The notes below the pieces were generated by a model. The model was not told the DNA's origin, ran no database searches, and worked only from the letters and a program-made list of their open reading frames with translations. From NCBI GenBank assembly GCA_019828545.1, contig JACVRA010000170.1, positions 62,001 to 126,000 on the forward strand: a stretch of DNA of 64,000 nt, written 5' to 3'. Every line of letters begins with the position of its first letter. Positions within the stretch are counted from its first letter, which is position 1. This DNA is from Paracamarosporium sp. OC-R06-R3 (taxonomy: Eukaryota; Ascomycota; Dothideomycetes; Pleosporales; Didymosphaeriaceae). Below, piece by piece: positions 1-12,158 of this stretch. The position numbers and the translations under genes are program-made.

Positions 1-902
1 TGTTAGTCGGCTCAAATGAATACGATGGCGTTATGAAAGCGAACGCACTTCTTCGATAGATGACACGACATTACAATCCTTGCGCCATGAAGTGTATTTT
101 TGATCCAAAACATATACCTACGTGAATATCCAAGAACCTTGGGTACCTACTATCGACGTTCCCTTAGGGTTATCACTCTTTACACAGTACGTGTCATAAC
201 AGGTTCGGTATGCAGTCTACCGAAGTTAAGCAATCCTTCTGGCAAATCATCCTTTCCGACTCAATCGAATCAACCGATAAGATAACATGATGTTGGACAC
301 AGTTATCAATCTTGCTTCTAAAACTTAACACGCAGTCTAACGGACAAGTCAAGAGTCCAGTCCTATAGTCGTAAAGCGATATCAGAGTTATGAACTAAGA
401 CTGGGCTGTATGCATCCGAAGCAGCGGAAGCGAGTCAGGAAATCGAATCGATGCAGCGCTTTAGTGTCATGCGTCTAACGCTTTTCTTTCCAACACCGAA
501 CTCCCTTCGGGTCTCAAGCAAAGCTGATCGTATTACTCGCATTAGAAATTAATTATAGATGTAATGCCGCCAATAGCAAGAGTTGGCTTGACTCTAAAGG
601 GTATCAAAGTTGCAAAAATGAACGATTACAAATGCGTTTCTTCGTAAGGCTACAAAATCATTTTTTGATTGGTCTGATAGGGCTAGACGGGCTCCACTCT
701 AAGATCAGGTGCTAGGGCAGATATGCATACAAACACCTATATCCGTTTGTACCCAGACCCGAGTTGTTTTGACTGAATTCCGAGTATACGGAATTCATTA
801 CAAAGCCGAACGCACAAAGTTATTATACGTTCTTGACCATCAGTGTAAACAAGCAAAACAGCCTCTTTTAACAAGCATTCACGTACTAGAATAGTCTGTG
901 CT
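1..902. other. Intergenic, no gene seen
   Basis: No open frame here has a recognisable domain, signal peptide or fungal codon pattern, and the frames present are short and stop-rich on both strands. I saw no tRNA or 5S rRNA signature. The last part is presumably the promoter of the dehydrogenase gene that begins at 903. A neighbouring gene could end to the left of the window. Confidence 0.5.
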
Positions 903-1631
903 ATGTCGATCTTTCTGATCACGGGCGCCGCCCGGGGGATCGGCCTCGAAGTCGTCAATCAACTTTCCTCGGACGCTTCTACCATCGTCATTGCGACAGT
1001 CCGCACCACATCGCCCGAGCTGCAACGTCTCCACGACGAGCGCAATAACATCCACATTGCAATTTGTGATATCTCGTCGATCGACTCTATCACATCACTC
1101 AGCACGTCACTTTCGAACCTCCTCACATCGGGCGAGAAGATTACGCATCTTCTGAACAATGCGGCAGTGGTTGCACACCGTGAGGCCAAAGCCACCTCCA
1201 TGACTACCGAAGCACTCACCGAAAATTTCACAACAAACGTCCTTGGACCAGCAAAAATCGTCGAAGTGGCACTCCCATTCCTCGCAAGCAATGCCAACAT
1301 CGTGAACATAACCAGCGGTCTGGGATCTCTGCAATTGCTAGCCGACGGCACGATACCTGCATCTGCGACCGCTTACAGCATTTCTAAAGCTGCTCTCAAC
1401 ATGCTTACCATACACCAAGCGCGTGAGCTGAAAGGGAAACATCGTGTTTCGTGTATAGATCCTGGACATGTAAAGACAAGGCTTGGTGGGGACAAAGCAA
1501 GTGTTGAGATCCATGAGAGTGCGGCTGGAATTATCAAGGTAGTACGCGGGTTGGACGATGATAAGGAAGGTGACCGAGAAAACGGTAGAGCGAAGTTCCT
1601 GGTATATAGAGGCGAAGAACTGCCATGGTAA
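903..1631 (+). CDS. Short-chain dehydrogenase/reductase (SDR), C-factor-like
   Basis: An intronless gene of 242 residues, the usual length for a classical SDR. The Rossmann glycine motif TGAARGIG lies at residues 7-14, an NNA motif in the middle, the catalytic serine in NITSGLG, and the catalytic pair in YSISK (Tyr158, Lys162). It should be a cytosolic NAD(P)(H)-dependent oxidoreductase acting on a carbonyl or alcohol; the substrate cannot be read from sequence. Spacing and overall look resemble the C-factor/sniffer group of SDRs common in ascomycetes. The start codon is the first in frame and leads straight into the first beta strand, so the start is secure. There is no signal peptide. It stands alone, with no neighbouring biosynthetic genes. 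Confidence 0.93.
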   Translation: MSIFLITGAARGIGLEVVNQLSSDASTIVIATVRTTSPELQRLHDERNNIHIAICDISSIDSITSLSTSLSNLLTSGEKITHLLNNAAVVAHREAKATSMTTEALTENFTTNVLGPAKIVEVALPFLASNANIVNITSGLGSLQLLADGTIPASATAYSISKAALNMLTIHQARELKGKHRVSCIDPGHVKTRLGGDKASVEIHESAAGIIKVVRGLDDDKEGDRENGRAKFLVYRGEELPW

Positions 1632-3323
1632 CGCACAAATCGCAACTCAATGGCGTGGCGTATGAAGATACTGGCGAGGAAAGAATTAGTTGTAAAGTAT
1701 GTCCAAAGTTAGGTTCGAAGTATCTAGAAAAGACAGCTGCCCTTGCAACCAATCTACTACTGCTTCTAAACTGAACACCTTAATACATCCTCTCCAGCTA
1801 TACCCGTTCCCATGCTCTGTAACTGTCTAGTTCCTACAATAAGTCGTCGTCTTTTGTAACAGTACAGACGATAAGTCAGCATCTTCATCCTCCCATATAT
1901 ATACAAAGTCAACTATAGAAATAAAATATCATATACCGAAGGTATGTATAACCGAATCTTTGGCTTTGTTTCTGTGTGTAGTCTCAGACTCTAGAATACA
2001 TTGTTGCCTACCCTGCTACATTCATTAGAGGCTCACATGGTACCCTCAGAGAAAGCGAGGCCGCTCCGCCTTAGCCTTTCATATCTTCCCAAACGGTTGC
2101 ATTGTCGTATGGTTAGAAACTCCTTGGCTAAAATTTCTAGTTCTCCATCATCTAGCGCCCTGTAAGCTTAATGGAGCCAACCATCACGCTCAATCGCGTC
2201 GTTCGTTGCCGAATTAGCATAGTTCTAGACTGGTATTGTCGTGGCAGTGGAGCTTCTGTTCTCAACACCTGGTAGTCTTCAAACACTTATTAGCTCAGAT
2301 AAATTAAGAGTTTTTTTAGCCATTGTGATGTTCAATTTGTCAAGAATGGGCATGTACCATATCTTTTAACTATAAGAGTTGAAATGCCCACTGGGGTTGA
2401 ACGACATAATTAACATGGTGGTAGTGTTCACCTTGTATGTGGTGCTTTTGCAACATTGGCAAGTAAAATGATTAAATGACCTAGGCCTTTGTGAGTGTTG
2501 AGTCAATCTATGATGTCACATGGCTGTGAATAGAACACAGCGCCGCGTATCACCGTCAAACATTACGCTAGTAGCACCCGTAAGAGCGTCTACTTCCTAT
2601 GTTCTTGCCTCTCCAAATTTAGACGCAAGTAGGTGGCGAAGTAGGTCGATTGATTATCTTGATCTTCCCCACACCAGTGCCTTTTTCCTAACCCGTCTAC
2701 ATTGCCACCACGTGCCGGACACACGTCTCACACACGTGGCCACGCGTCTAACACCGCTCCGCCGTCATATTTTCTAATAAGGCGTCCAATACTGACGCAA
2801 GTCAAGCAAACAAAGCAGCCCTAATAGTTCTACCAGTTCGGCATAAGCACCTCTCAACCAGAGCACCGCATCATTACATCACGAGCGCCAATCACCCACA
2901 CCATTTACTTCTTTAACATTCCATTAGAGATCAACAGCGAAAGGTATCGTACTATAAACAGAAAAAGGACAGGGACCCGGAACCCCAGCGCCGTGCAAAT
3001 GTACAAAATGGCAGCCGTGTCAGCAGAACCTGCTTCCCATCCGATTCCCTAGCGTAGCATGGCCTAGAGTAGCGTTCCTTACTTCCTCCCCAGCTCGGCT
3101 CAGATCACCTCCCAGCCAAGCCGCGCCATGTACCTTGGTACTCAGCACCAGCAGCACTGGCGAAACTCCCCGCCGCCCGCCTGCCCGCTCAAAAATAGCA
3201 ATGAATGAAATGGCGCGATCTACACAGAGAATCTGTGGCAGCTGGCCTGGATATCGTGCGCCCGAACGCCCGCTCGAAACAAAGAGCCGAAAGATTGGTG
3301 ATTGGAAGGATGGAAGGGGCGCA
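1632..3323. other. Intergenic, tail-to-tail, no gene seen
   Basis: This lies between the 3' ends of two convergent genes. Part of it (about 1860-2480) is AT-rich. The longest frame, at 2520-2777 on the plus strand, is low-complexity and unlike any protein I know. Clusters of CACGTG-like words occur near 2705-2745, but I cannot assign a function. No RNA gene was seen. Confidence 0.45.
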
Positions 3324-4203
3324 TCATAGCCAGGTTAGCCAGCTCGCGGCGACAAGCAGGAGCGGCATGACGACGGAGACGTAGGGGTTGTAGGCGATGG
3401 TGAGGGGCGCGGGAGACGAGCTGGTCGTGTACAAGAGCTGGAAGCCGATGAGCTCGTCTGGCTTCGTGGAGTTGAAGCAGTTTGTCTGGTTGACGTTGGG
3501 GATTTCTGGGTCGCCGTCTTCGGCGAAGGTGATGTCTGCGCACTGTTGATTCTGTTAGCACTTCCTCTTTATCTGCACAATCTTTCGCCACATACGTTGT
3601 ACAAAGCAGCGCCGTGCTGCGCCAATTCAATGACCTGGATGGTCGCGTTGTCGCCGGCCTTGGGCGTGTAATTCGCAGGCAGTGGTACCTGCGGAAGGCA
3701 GAATGTTCCGTTGTACTGCACATTTGCGGGGCCCGTTATGGAGAAGGCGGGCAGCATGGTATGGCTGTAGTTGAGCGGCTCGTTGCCGATGCCCATGTTG
3801 ATGTAGATCTGCGCCATTGCGTGGCCGGGGAACCAGCCAGGCTGGATGCTCACGGCGCCGCCAGACAAGGGCCATTTGGTGCGGTTGGTAGAGGTGGGCA
3901 TGCCGCCGCCTAGATAATGCATCAGTATACGTCGAGACATGCTTCTCTCCACAGTACGCAAAGAGAGAGAAGTAGGCGGGGAAGCGTACATGGATACATC
4001 CACTGCATTCCGTACGGGAACCCATAAGTTCCGTTCTCGTAAGTTATACCCAAGCTACCTGGTATTATGCTCGCATCGTATTCGGACTCTGTGCCATTGG
4101 TGTGAATGTTGTTCCCTCTCCAGCCTGGGTAGACAATGACAGTGTGTGCGGCGGCGAGCGAAGCGCATGCGACGAGCGAAACAACTCGGGCGAAACGAAA
4201 CAT
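3324..4203 (-). CDS. BIM1-like (X325/LPMO-like) copper-binding GPI-anchored protein
   Basis: Three exons (4203-3990, 3909-3596, 3542-3324; introns of 80 and 53 nt) encode 248 residues. Residues 1-19 are a signal peptide. Cleavage after Ala-Ala would expose His20 (HTVIVYPGWRG) as the mature N-terminus, as in LPMO-related copper proteins. The block MQWMYPCGGMP, the WPLSGGAVS and WFPGHA segments and paired cysteines are the hallmarks of the X325/BIM1 family. That family adopts an LPMO-like fold but in studied members binds copper without cutting polysaccharide, and Bim1 acts in copper uptake. The Ser-rich stretch before a hydrophobic C-terminal tail (VVMPLLLVAASWL) predicts a GPI anchor at the plasma membrane or wall. 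Asn-X-Thr sites are frequent. The family call is firm; a copper-import role is by analogy. Confidence 0.93.
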
Positions 4204-5801
4204 GTTGGCGATGCCCTCTCAGCTCTCGGCCTCGAATATCCTAAACTCTTGCTTGGCTAGAGGAGCACTCTGGGCGCAGTGCACGTAGAAGAGAAGTCGG
4301 TCCGTGGGAAGAAAGTCGCGATGTACTGAGCAGTACGACGGGACCGCAATGTCGAGAATGTAAGCTTCTGGGAGCACACAGCAAAGAACACGAGCGCACG
4401 CACGGGTGGCGGGGCGTATCCGCACTTAAGAGTCGCTGGCACAGCGCTGTTTCTGTGCAACGCTCGATTCGACGCCTCGCCCCATGCCCTTTCGACCCAA
4501 GATGCTCCCGGCTGCTTGGAAGACGCAGCTCGTCAGCGAGGCCATGCCAATCGCACCGTGGACACGATATTAGTGCGGTAGGGGTTGCAGCCAACGAGCG
4601 GGCGGAACGGGATCGCCGGGGCACTGACTGGTGTGATGAGCGGTGCAGGGCTCAGATGCGGCAGAGAGGGCGTCTACGCGCTGTGCCCGCGCCGCGAACA
4701 CGCAGAGACATCTTCTCAACGGCGCCCTCGAAAGGGGAGGTTCGAAAGCGTAGCCGCCCCGGTGATGTGATGCCTGCGTGATGGACATGCTGTTCTGCGA
4801 ACTTGGTCTTTTCTTCGAGGCGTCTATGTCGCCACCGTATCCATCTCCGCAGCATCCGCCCCCATCGGCCATCAGTGTACCGTACTACCACACCCGTTTC
4901 GACCGTCAGCCGCGCATCGCTGCAGCATGATCTTAAATAAAAATCATGCCTTCTCTCCGACATCATGAACGCAATGCATATGATGCTCAGCCCTGGAGAA
5001 GGGGAACGGCAACCGCAGATTCAATAAACGTGCATGAAGCCAGCAGCGGGTGCTTTTTGCGGTCGCTTGTGCACTACGTGTGATTGGGAGCTTGTTCCCC
5101 GCTACGCTTCCCATTGGCAGCTTGTTTTCTGCACTTGTTCTTGCCCCTGACAGTGCCATGGAGCCGAGAGCGTGCGTCTCTCATCAGCCTGCCCCGATTC
5201 GCTTCGCTTGGGTGTTGTCTTCGCATGGCAAGCGTTGGATGTGATGCGCACTGCAATTCGCTCTCTGGCGGTCGATACAGAGAAAGGCGTCTGGATATCG
5301 TTATCGACGTTGCCAGAAATACTCAAGGAACCAAATCTGACTCCGTGTGCACGCTGTCGAAATCGCGTACGTGAGATGAAAGCGATCGATTTCAAATAGG
5401 AAAAAGCCTGTAATGGTACAACTTCGCCACATGCCAATCTGTACCCCGATGCCAAAAGGCTTGATACTTGGAACCCAGATCTGACATCGTACGATGCAAT
5501 GCTTATCCTTTCTCCGATACCATGGGCAGTGGAATGCTTAGCAACCCGTACTGCAACTCCTCGTCACACAACACAGCTTGCAGAAAGCTTTTAATACACC
5601 CTCACGCCGACTAGATTCTTGCATCGCCGTGAGATGGCCGCAACATAGCCTGCGCAAATTCGTGTATAGCTCCCACGTGCAATAGCCTATATGAATGACT
5701 GCTAGTTTACACATTCCGTGGCAACAAAAAATGAGATCCGGTTGCAAATTTGTTCGATTTACACTGTCATACACTGTGGATTCAACCCACGAGTTCTGCC
5801 C
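4204..5801. other. Intergenic, promoter of the BIM1-like gene plus unassigned DNA
   Basis: The first few hundred bases are upstream of the BIM1-like gene. The 4.4-5.3 kb part is relatively GC-rich, so many overlapping open frames occur on both strands. None shows a domain, a signal peptide or a coherent splice structure, and I regard them as chance. I saw no RNA gene. Confidence 0.45.
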
Positions 5802-8369
5802 TCAGCTAGTGCCATCTACCGCTACCGACGGTATCGTGACACCATTGTTTCTCAGGCGATTTGTCGTAGCTTCTAGCAAGTCCGTCTGGTGCTGGAGCAT
5901 CGCTTGTATCTGTTCCTGTTCCTGTTTCCGTGAATGCGACGGTACCTTCATACTTGAGCTTGGTCGCTGCTCGCCAGAAGCTTTTGTCCCTGCTTCTACT
6001 TCCTTAGATAGCGTCTCTTTCATGTCCTTGACCTTATCCATGCGCTCCCAAACGGTTACCTCGCTGCCATCTGCATTGTCGGTCAGCCTTTGCCCCGACT
6101 TATCCAGGCTACCCTCCATAGTCTGCAGCTCTTCAACAAATTGTACTTCTTTGTCGCTAAGCTGCGTAGTATTGATAGTAGCCATCTTTCGACGCAAAGA
6201 CAGATACCGCTGCTTCTGCGCTTCTTGTTTAGCTTGCACTTTCTCTAGTCGATCTTCGATTTTTCTGCTTCCATAAAGGTCAGAGCCATTGTCTGCATCG
6301 TCCTTGCCAGTAATTGCATCGACCTTTCCCAGTGCATCTGCAGCCCTGTTGATTTGGTCACGATATTCATCTTGAAGACGCTGACATCTGTTAAATAGGT
6401 CCGATACCTTGAGCTGGAGATTCTCAGTATGCTCGGCGAGGACGCGGTGCGCGGCCATCAGGACCTCGAGGTTCGCAGGCGATAGCTTGATCTCTTCTTT
6501 CCAGGCAGTCCTAGAGCGATGGACAGCTTGAAGCGACCCGTGCAGGTTGAATGGTTCCCAGAACTCCTTTGGAGGTTGCCAAGGCTCTCGATTGTCACCT
6601 GCAGGACTTGCCCATCCCATGTACTCTTGGAGTTCCTCATCAGTAGGAAGACCTTCCTCTGGAGCATCAAGGATGACAGCTTGAGGCTCGTTGTCGAATG
6701 TAGTGAGCACTATGTAACCAACGTTCCCGTCTTCAACGACGACGCACGATGTGACATCTTTGCTTGTGTCTCTCGTGTTGCGACGCATACATTGCTCTAC
6801 AACAGTGTTTACAGATTCCAGCAAACGCTGTAGCCGGAAATCAGCGCCCTCGTTCTGTGGTTCGTACAGCTCGTTCTCGAGTTTACGAATCCACGGCTCG
6901 AGCGACACGTAGAAGACTCCGCTGGCGTGCGAAACAAAGAAAGAAAAGTCTGTGTGAACATCTGGGGTTATACTTTGGTTGAGTGAAGAGACGCCATCGT
7001 TTGCCAAAGTAATGGTCTCAACAACAGCAAGAACATGTTCTGGAGGTTCTGGCGAGTATCCGTCCTACCAAATAGTTAGTTCAAGATGCTCTTCCAAAGG
7101 ACAAGCTCTGGTGCTCACCTCGGCAGATGGAAGCCACCGCCCTATGATACCTTCCAGGTCCAGACACACGTGAATCTCACACGTATCAGTAAGCAGACAG
7201 ACTACTGCCGATGGGAGGCCTTCGGCAATTCCTTCTTCGCCACCATCCGAAAAGGTCTTCAGTGAGTATACAATCATGTCACTGAGTTCGAAGTCCTCCA
7301 CCTCAGGAACAACAGAGAAGGGCCCTTGTAGTAGTGGTACAGCAGGAACGCTCGTCGGCCGATTGAAGATGGTAATGGTATCTCCTTGGGGGAGTTGTTC
7401 CGTGAATTGCTCTTGATATATTATATCACTAAGCCATTTGATCTGCTTGTCTGCAAGAACCATGTCTTCTATCGGCGCAGAATTGTTTTCGGTGACATTT
7501 GCGTGGTTTATGTTGATCGTGGAGATAAGCGTTTGCTTGAAAGTGTCTGCGCCTGGCGAGTTCAACAGCTGCCACTTCGCCGGGAGCAGAGGACACAATG
7601 CATAGACGTTGCCAGAAACGGTGGCGATCCACAGAGTCATTGGTGCCCAGCCGTGGACGCCTTCCTGGTCCGGGGAGTCTCCAAAACAAGCGGAAGCAAC
7701 CTCTAGGTCAGCTGAATCGGGAGAAAAGCCTTTTGTAGCTCCATATTGCGATGCGCTCAGGTTCTCTTGGTCGTTCTTTGCGTTCGCGAGCTTCTCCAAA
7801 TCGATTGACAAGGTTGTTTCGCAAAAGCTTGACCGATCTGCTCGATTGATTTCCCATAGCCGCACCACACCCGCCCGTGTTATTGTGACCAAGCAGCGCC
7901 CGTGGTAGCCTAACGGATGCCAGAGTACGGATGCGATGGGCGATTCTTCCAGCACGTGTGCAGTAGGACCAACTTGAAAAGTCTTTGGTTTTATGGGTGT
8001 GTCGTCGGCGCTGGAGAGAAGTGAGGAGTCGGGAAGGACGACGACGTGAACAGTGTGTGATGTCGAGACAGCGAGGTAGTCGCCGTTGGGAGATATGGTG
8101 AGGCGCTCGATCGGCAGCGGTATTGAGATCTTGAGCGTGCGGTAAACGGGGTTTTCGTCCTCCTTCAACACAGCAAGATCTGCCCATCGTATCTCATTCC
8201 CTACGGCAGCAAACACTTCCGAGTTCCTCACGGCAATCGTCTTGCGCAGTCCTGGAGCCTTCTCTTTCTGGCCTAAAGCTCGGCCGTTAGAAGGCTTCGG
8301 CGCAAACAGCTGATGGCCGCGGTTTGGTCGCTGCAGCCAGCGCGGCGTGTGGCTGAGGACTTTCGGCAT
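5802..8369 (-). CDS. NUP82: Nucleoporin Nup82 (Nup88 family)
   Basis: Two exons (8369-7119 and 7064-5802) around a 54-nt intron encode 837 residues, typical for filamentous fungal Nup82. The start MPKVLSHTPRWLQRP is conserved; the frame stays open further upstream but that part does not resemble the family. The first ~550 residues are a beta-propeller, with segments such as YLAVSTSHTVHVVVLP and VLWHPLGYHGRCLVTITRAGVVRLWEI, spelled here only in part by the blade motif RLWEI. The C-terminal ~250 residues are heptad-rich and predicted coiled coil. In yeast this arrangement builds the cytoplasmic Nup82-Nup159-Nsp1 complex that docks mRNA export factors. The gene is divergent from CBC2, another mRNA export/cap factor, across 344 bp. 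Identification rests on remembered family features, not on a search. Confidence 0.85.
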
Positions 8370-8713
8370 GTCGGTATTATTGTATAAGGATGATGTCAGG
8401 GTGAGAGGATGTCGTGGTATCGTGGGCGCAATTGCGCTTTGTCTCAAAGCTACGAGCTGGAGCTCGCAAACAACACCAGCGGTTGACGAGAAACTGGTGC
8501 ACGGACCCGACGCGTTCCTTCCTGGTTGAGGGCTGGCGCGACTTTTTGGGGAAGCTTCGACACAGAGCTCCGCCATTCGACAACCACTTCCCACTTTTAT
8601 TCTGGCAGTATTGCTATCCAATCTTGCTGCGCTGTGCTCGAGCAACTCTATTGCAGGCGCCTCTCGAACTCATAATCAACAACACCGCTTAGATAGTCCG
8701 AAGTACACCCGCC
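8370..8713. promoter_or_regulatory. Bidirectional promoter between NUP82 and CBC2
   Basis: A 344-bp region separates two head-to-head start codons (8369 minus, 8714 plus). It must hold both promoters and both 5' leaders. I could not pick out a specific element with confidence. Confidence 0.6.
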
Positions 8714-9330
8714 ATGCCTGCCACCAGAAAGAGTACCGTCGAGCGCATGGACAAGGCGAGCTCGTACGCGTCATCCAAGGTATACTTTACTCTTCCGCGC
8801 GCGATCATCTGTGCTGACACGACTGCAGAACAGGCGACGAAACCAGAATCGCCGCGACGGTGGGCGCGAGCCATCGCCCGAAGACGAGAAGCTGAAGGAC
8901 GCGACTACTCTCTACGTCGGCAATCTATCCTTCTATACCACCGAGGAGCAGATACACGAGTTATTCTCCAAGTGTGGAGAGATTAAGCGTCTCGTCATGG
9001 GCCTTGATCGTTTCCAGAAGACGCCTTGTGGATTTTGCTTCGTGGAGTACTACACTCACCAGGATGCTCTGGACTGCATGAAGTACATCGGTGGCACCAA
9101 GCTGGACGAGCGTATTATTCGAACCGATCTGGATGAGGGCTTCGCCGAGGGGAGGCAGTATGGGTGCGTCAATGCGTGTTTCCTTCTAGAGTATCAACTA
9201 ATTAAAGCGCAGACGCGGAAAATCTGGTGGCCAAGTGCGCGACGAATACCGCGACGAGTACGACCCCGGTCGTGGCGGATATGGCCGAGCCATTCAGGAG
9301 GAGGAGAATTACGCAGAGGAGTACAGATAA
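8714..9330 (+). CDS. CBC2: Nuclear cap-binding complex small subunit (CBP20)
   Basis: Three exons (8714-8779, 8829-9163, 9213-9330; introns of 49 nt each) give 172 residues. A single RRM carries RNP2 (LYVGNLSF) and RNP1 (CGFCFVEY). It is followed by the family signature [19 protein letters not shown], which wraps the m7G cap, and a Gly/Tyr-rich tail (YDPGRGGYG). These match human CBP20 almost residue for residue. The two aromatic residues that stack on the cap are present: the Tyr just before the first RNP region and the Tyr after it. The protein works in the nucleus with CBP80 to bind capped transcripts for splicing, 3' processing and export. The splice joins are unambiguous because the RRM and its tail are continuous only with both introns removed. 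Confidence 0.96.
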
Positions 9331-9660
9331 ATCACGTTTATGGTGGTGCGCGACGATGTGGTTATACCAGCATGGCAGGCGCCCGGCGTTATTTGGTTCT
9401 TCTTAGGCACCATTCTCAGGATTGCAGGTTTCAGGGGTTTAAGAGGAGATCTACATCTATAAGCAAAGACTTCCCACCCTCGGTGGGGTGGGACTTTGCA
9501 TGCCAGAAGACAAACCGTCAATGTCTTCCGCACAGGATGCTTAACCAGCAGTGCTAGATATAAGCAATGGTCTAACAAATCAGATGCAATCATGCAGATG
9601 CCCTTCCAAACGCCAGCCGCTTGTACACATTTACGCCGTTAACGCTCAGGTTACTGATTC
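9331..9660. other. Convergent 3' intergenic region
   Basis: A 330-bp gap between the stops of CBC2 (plus) and PDX2 (minus). It holds only the 3' untranslated parts of both; nothing else was recognised. Confidence 0.5.
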
Positions 9661-10580
9661 CTAGGGAGCCGACCGATCCACGACCTCGAATTGATGTCTG
9701 CGTTCCACCGCCTTCAGTACCTCTCCTAGCCACCACACGTGTATGCGCGAATCCGCCGTTAGTTCTGGGTGGAAGCTGATGCCAAAGACGTTGCCTTGTC
9801 GCACAGCGATGATGTCCTCGGTACCAGAATGCTCGTGTTCTTGATTGGCCTGCAGTGCAGGCGTCTGTGTTGGTAATGTAGCCATGACTTCGACCTCCGC
9901 TTTCGTCTCTTTCTCAGCAAGTTCATCTCCTGGAGCCTTGGAGGGAGCAACGACAGTGGCCTCACGCGATTCTTCCTCGGTCTGGACGCCATCCTTGTGC
10001 GGGAGAATCTTCTCAACAACGGGTGCCCGGATGAAGACGCATCTGTAGGGCTCGTTGGCGGACTTATCGACGGTATCGCCAAGGAAGGAAAGTTGCAGAT
10101 TTGCCTGGAAGCTTTCTACTTGACGACCAAAGTGGTTCCGGTTGACTCTTACGTCGAGCCCCCCAATGAGGTCCTGGCCGCCCTTCTTAGTCCTGTTTGC
10201 AGACTCCGCCAGCAGTATCAGTCCGGCGCACGTCCCCCACGTGGGCTTCCGGAGCACTCTACGCACTGTCAGTCGTGTGTTGCACCAAAGTGCGAGCGGA
10301 GCATGTACTTGACAAAGTCTCTCAAGGGCTCCAGCAGGCCAGAGCGCGCGGCGACGAGCGACATGGTGGTGCTCTCGCCGCCGGGCACGATGAGGCCGTC
10401 GCAGCGGGCCAGCTCAGCGGGCGTCCTGACCTCGATGAAGCTCCACCGCACTTTGGCCTGCGCGGGTCCACCCTTGAGCGCCAGCGACTCGGCCGCAGCG
10501 CGCAGCAGCTGCACATGCTCGCTGAAGGCACCCTGCAGCGCCAGCACGCCCACGGCAACGTCCGGAATCACCACGGTCAT
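9661..10580 (-). CDS. PDX2: Pyridoxal 5'-phosphate synthase glutaminase subunit
   Basis: Two exons (10580-10309, 10258-9661; 50-nt intron) give 289 residues. This is the class I glutamine amidotransferase (PdxT/SNO) that feeds ammonia to Pdx1 for de novo vitamin B6 synthesis. The N-terminus IGVLALQGAFSEH-type block is present (here VGVLALQGAFSEH), then the LIVPGGEST oxyanion segment. The nucleophile is Cys101 in TWGTCAGL, and the His254-Glu256 pair sits in SFHPELT. An acidic insertion between roughly residues 175 and 235 lengthens it relative to the bacterial enzyme, as in many fungi. The splice is confirmed because it restores FVK-VLRKPTWG. The gene shares a 255-bp divergent promoter with the phosphopantetheinyl transferase. 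It is cytosolic, with no targeting signal. Confidence 0.95.
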
Positions 10581-10835
10581 GACGCAAGTGTACAGCAGCC
10601 TGCGCGTTACGAGCAGAGAGTGGGGGGTGCCGTGCGGCCTGCCGTGCGGCAAAAGTCAGAATCGACGTCGAAGTCCGGATGCCGTTGGTCGAAGGCTCAC
10701 GGCTGGTGGTGAGATATAAGACGACGCGCTGCCTTAGTCGATAAATCTGCTCAGCTAGACTAACGGCACCCCCACCGCCTTTGTTCAACACCCGCAGCAG
10801 CAGCACGACTGCTGGCAAAGGGCCGCCCCAACGCC
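10581..10835. promoter_or_regulatory. Divergent promoter of PDX2 and the PPTase gene
   Basis: 255 bp between the start codon of the Pdx2 gene (minus) and that of the phosphopantetheinyl transferase (plus). Such a compact head-to-head arrangement suggests shared regulation of two cofactor genes. No defined motif was identified. Confidence 0.55.
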
Positions 10836-11910
10836 ATGACCCGAGACGAGCACCAGCTGGAGATCACGTACTGGCTGCTCGACACGCGCTCGCTGTGGCC
10901 CGGCCAGAAAATCGCTGATGCCGTGGGTATTTCATGACATGCTCTGCCATTGCTCGCTGACACCCCGCGCACAGGCCGCCTCCGAGCTCCAGCTCATCAG
11001 TCCCGAGGAGCGCGAGGCATGCACGCGAAAGTACCACATTGCCGACGCTCGCATGAGCCTGGCCTCGGCGCTGCTCAAGCGGCTGTATGTGTCCAAAACC
11101 CTCGGCATCCCCTGGACGCAGGTGCGCTATGGACGAAAGCGCGATCCGACCCATGGGAAACCCTGCGCGCTGCTGCCCGACGGCACTCAAGCGCCCATAG
11201 AATTCAATGTCTCGCACCAGAACGGCCTTGTCGCGCTGGTGGGGTGCAGCAACGCCGACGCGGAGCTTGGTGTCGACATAGTGTGCACCAACGAGCGCAC
11301 CGAATACAACTACAAGCTCATCGACCGCGAAGGCCTCGACGGCTGGGTCGACATATACGATGAGATCTTCAGCGAAGAGGAATGCTGGGATATCAAGTAT
11401 AACGTCGACTCTTTCCCCCTGCTTGACGGGACCGAGATCACAGCCGAGATGCTGGGACGGTTCGACAGGGTGTGCAAGCGCAACCAACCCATCTTCGCGA
11501 CGCTTCCCTCGGGCGAGAGGCGCAGCTTCAGCAGCGACCTTCTGATCGACGCAAAGCTTCGAAAATTCTATGTGTACTGGTGCTTCAAGGAGGCCTACAT
11601 CAAGCTGGACGGCGAGGCTCTGCTCGCCAAGTGGATCAAAGAGCTGGAATTCAAGAACGTTAGAGCGCCACGGCCTGGTGCGCCCGCAAGATGCGCGGCG
11701 TACGGATCGTGGGGCGAGCGGGTTAGTGACAGCGAAGCATGGTTGAAGAGGAAGAGACTTACAGACGTGCGATTGGAGATCCAGTCGTTCGAGGAAGATT
11801 TCATGATTGGCGTTGCTGCAAAACCAGCGGACAGACTACCGGAGTACCTGACAGACTTTACGAGCTTGCATTTGGAGCGTGATGTTTTGGAGTTTGCGAC
11901 ACCTTTTTAG
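10836..11910 (+). CDS. 4'-Phosphopantetheinyl transferase (Sfp/NpgA type)
   Basis: Two exons (10836-10922, 10975-11910; 52-nt intron) encode 340 residues. All the Sfp-family signatures are present: the substrate-binding FNVSHQNG, the Mg-binding GVDIVC, FSEEECWDI, and the catalytic WCFKEAYIKLDGEAL helix. The enzyme moves the phosphopantetheine arm of CoA onto acyl- and peptidyl-carrier domains, so it activates PKSs, NRPSs and the lysine-pathway reductase Lys2. In ascomycetes a single such broad enzyme (NpgA/PptA) usually serves all of them. It is cytosolic. Its presence says nothing about a local PKS/NRPS gene, and none is visible in this window. The start lies just after a GC-rich leader and fits the family N-terminus. 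Confidence 0.95.
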
Positions 11911-12158
11911 TCCCCTTTTCAAGCGTTATGGAAGAACCATAGAGATGGTGAGGATGACTCCCACTACTGTACGAAAGATTGGCATATCATGATCATGAAT
12001 ATTAATACTAGAAGCACGAATTTAGTTCTCCTCTCTAGTCTTCAGCATACGCGTGCTATCATTGCTCTATTTGCTTACTGCAGCTTCACTGTCTACGGCA
12101 ACCCACGCGACCATACCGCTAACTACATCACAGAAGCCTTAACTTGCAAACGACCGGC

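Noticed and set aside
3614..4139. Plus-strand frames across the BIM1-like gene
   Set aside because: Antisense shadows; the minus strand has a signal peptide, consistent introns and a recognised family.
8370..8645. N-terminal extension of Nup82 to an upstream Met
   Set aside because: The extension is unlike the family and overlaps the divergent promoter; the conserved start MPKVLSHTP is at 8369.
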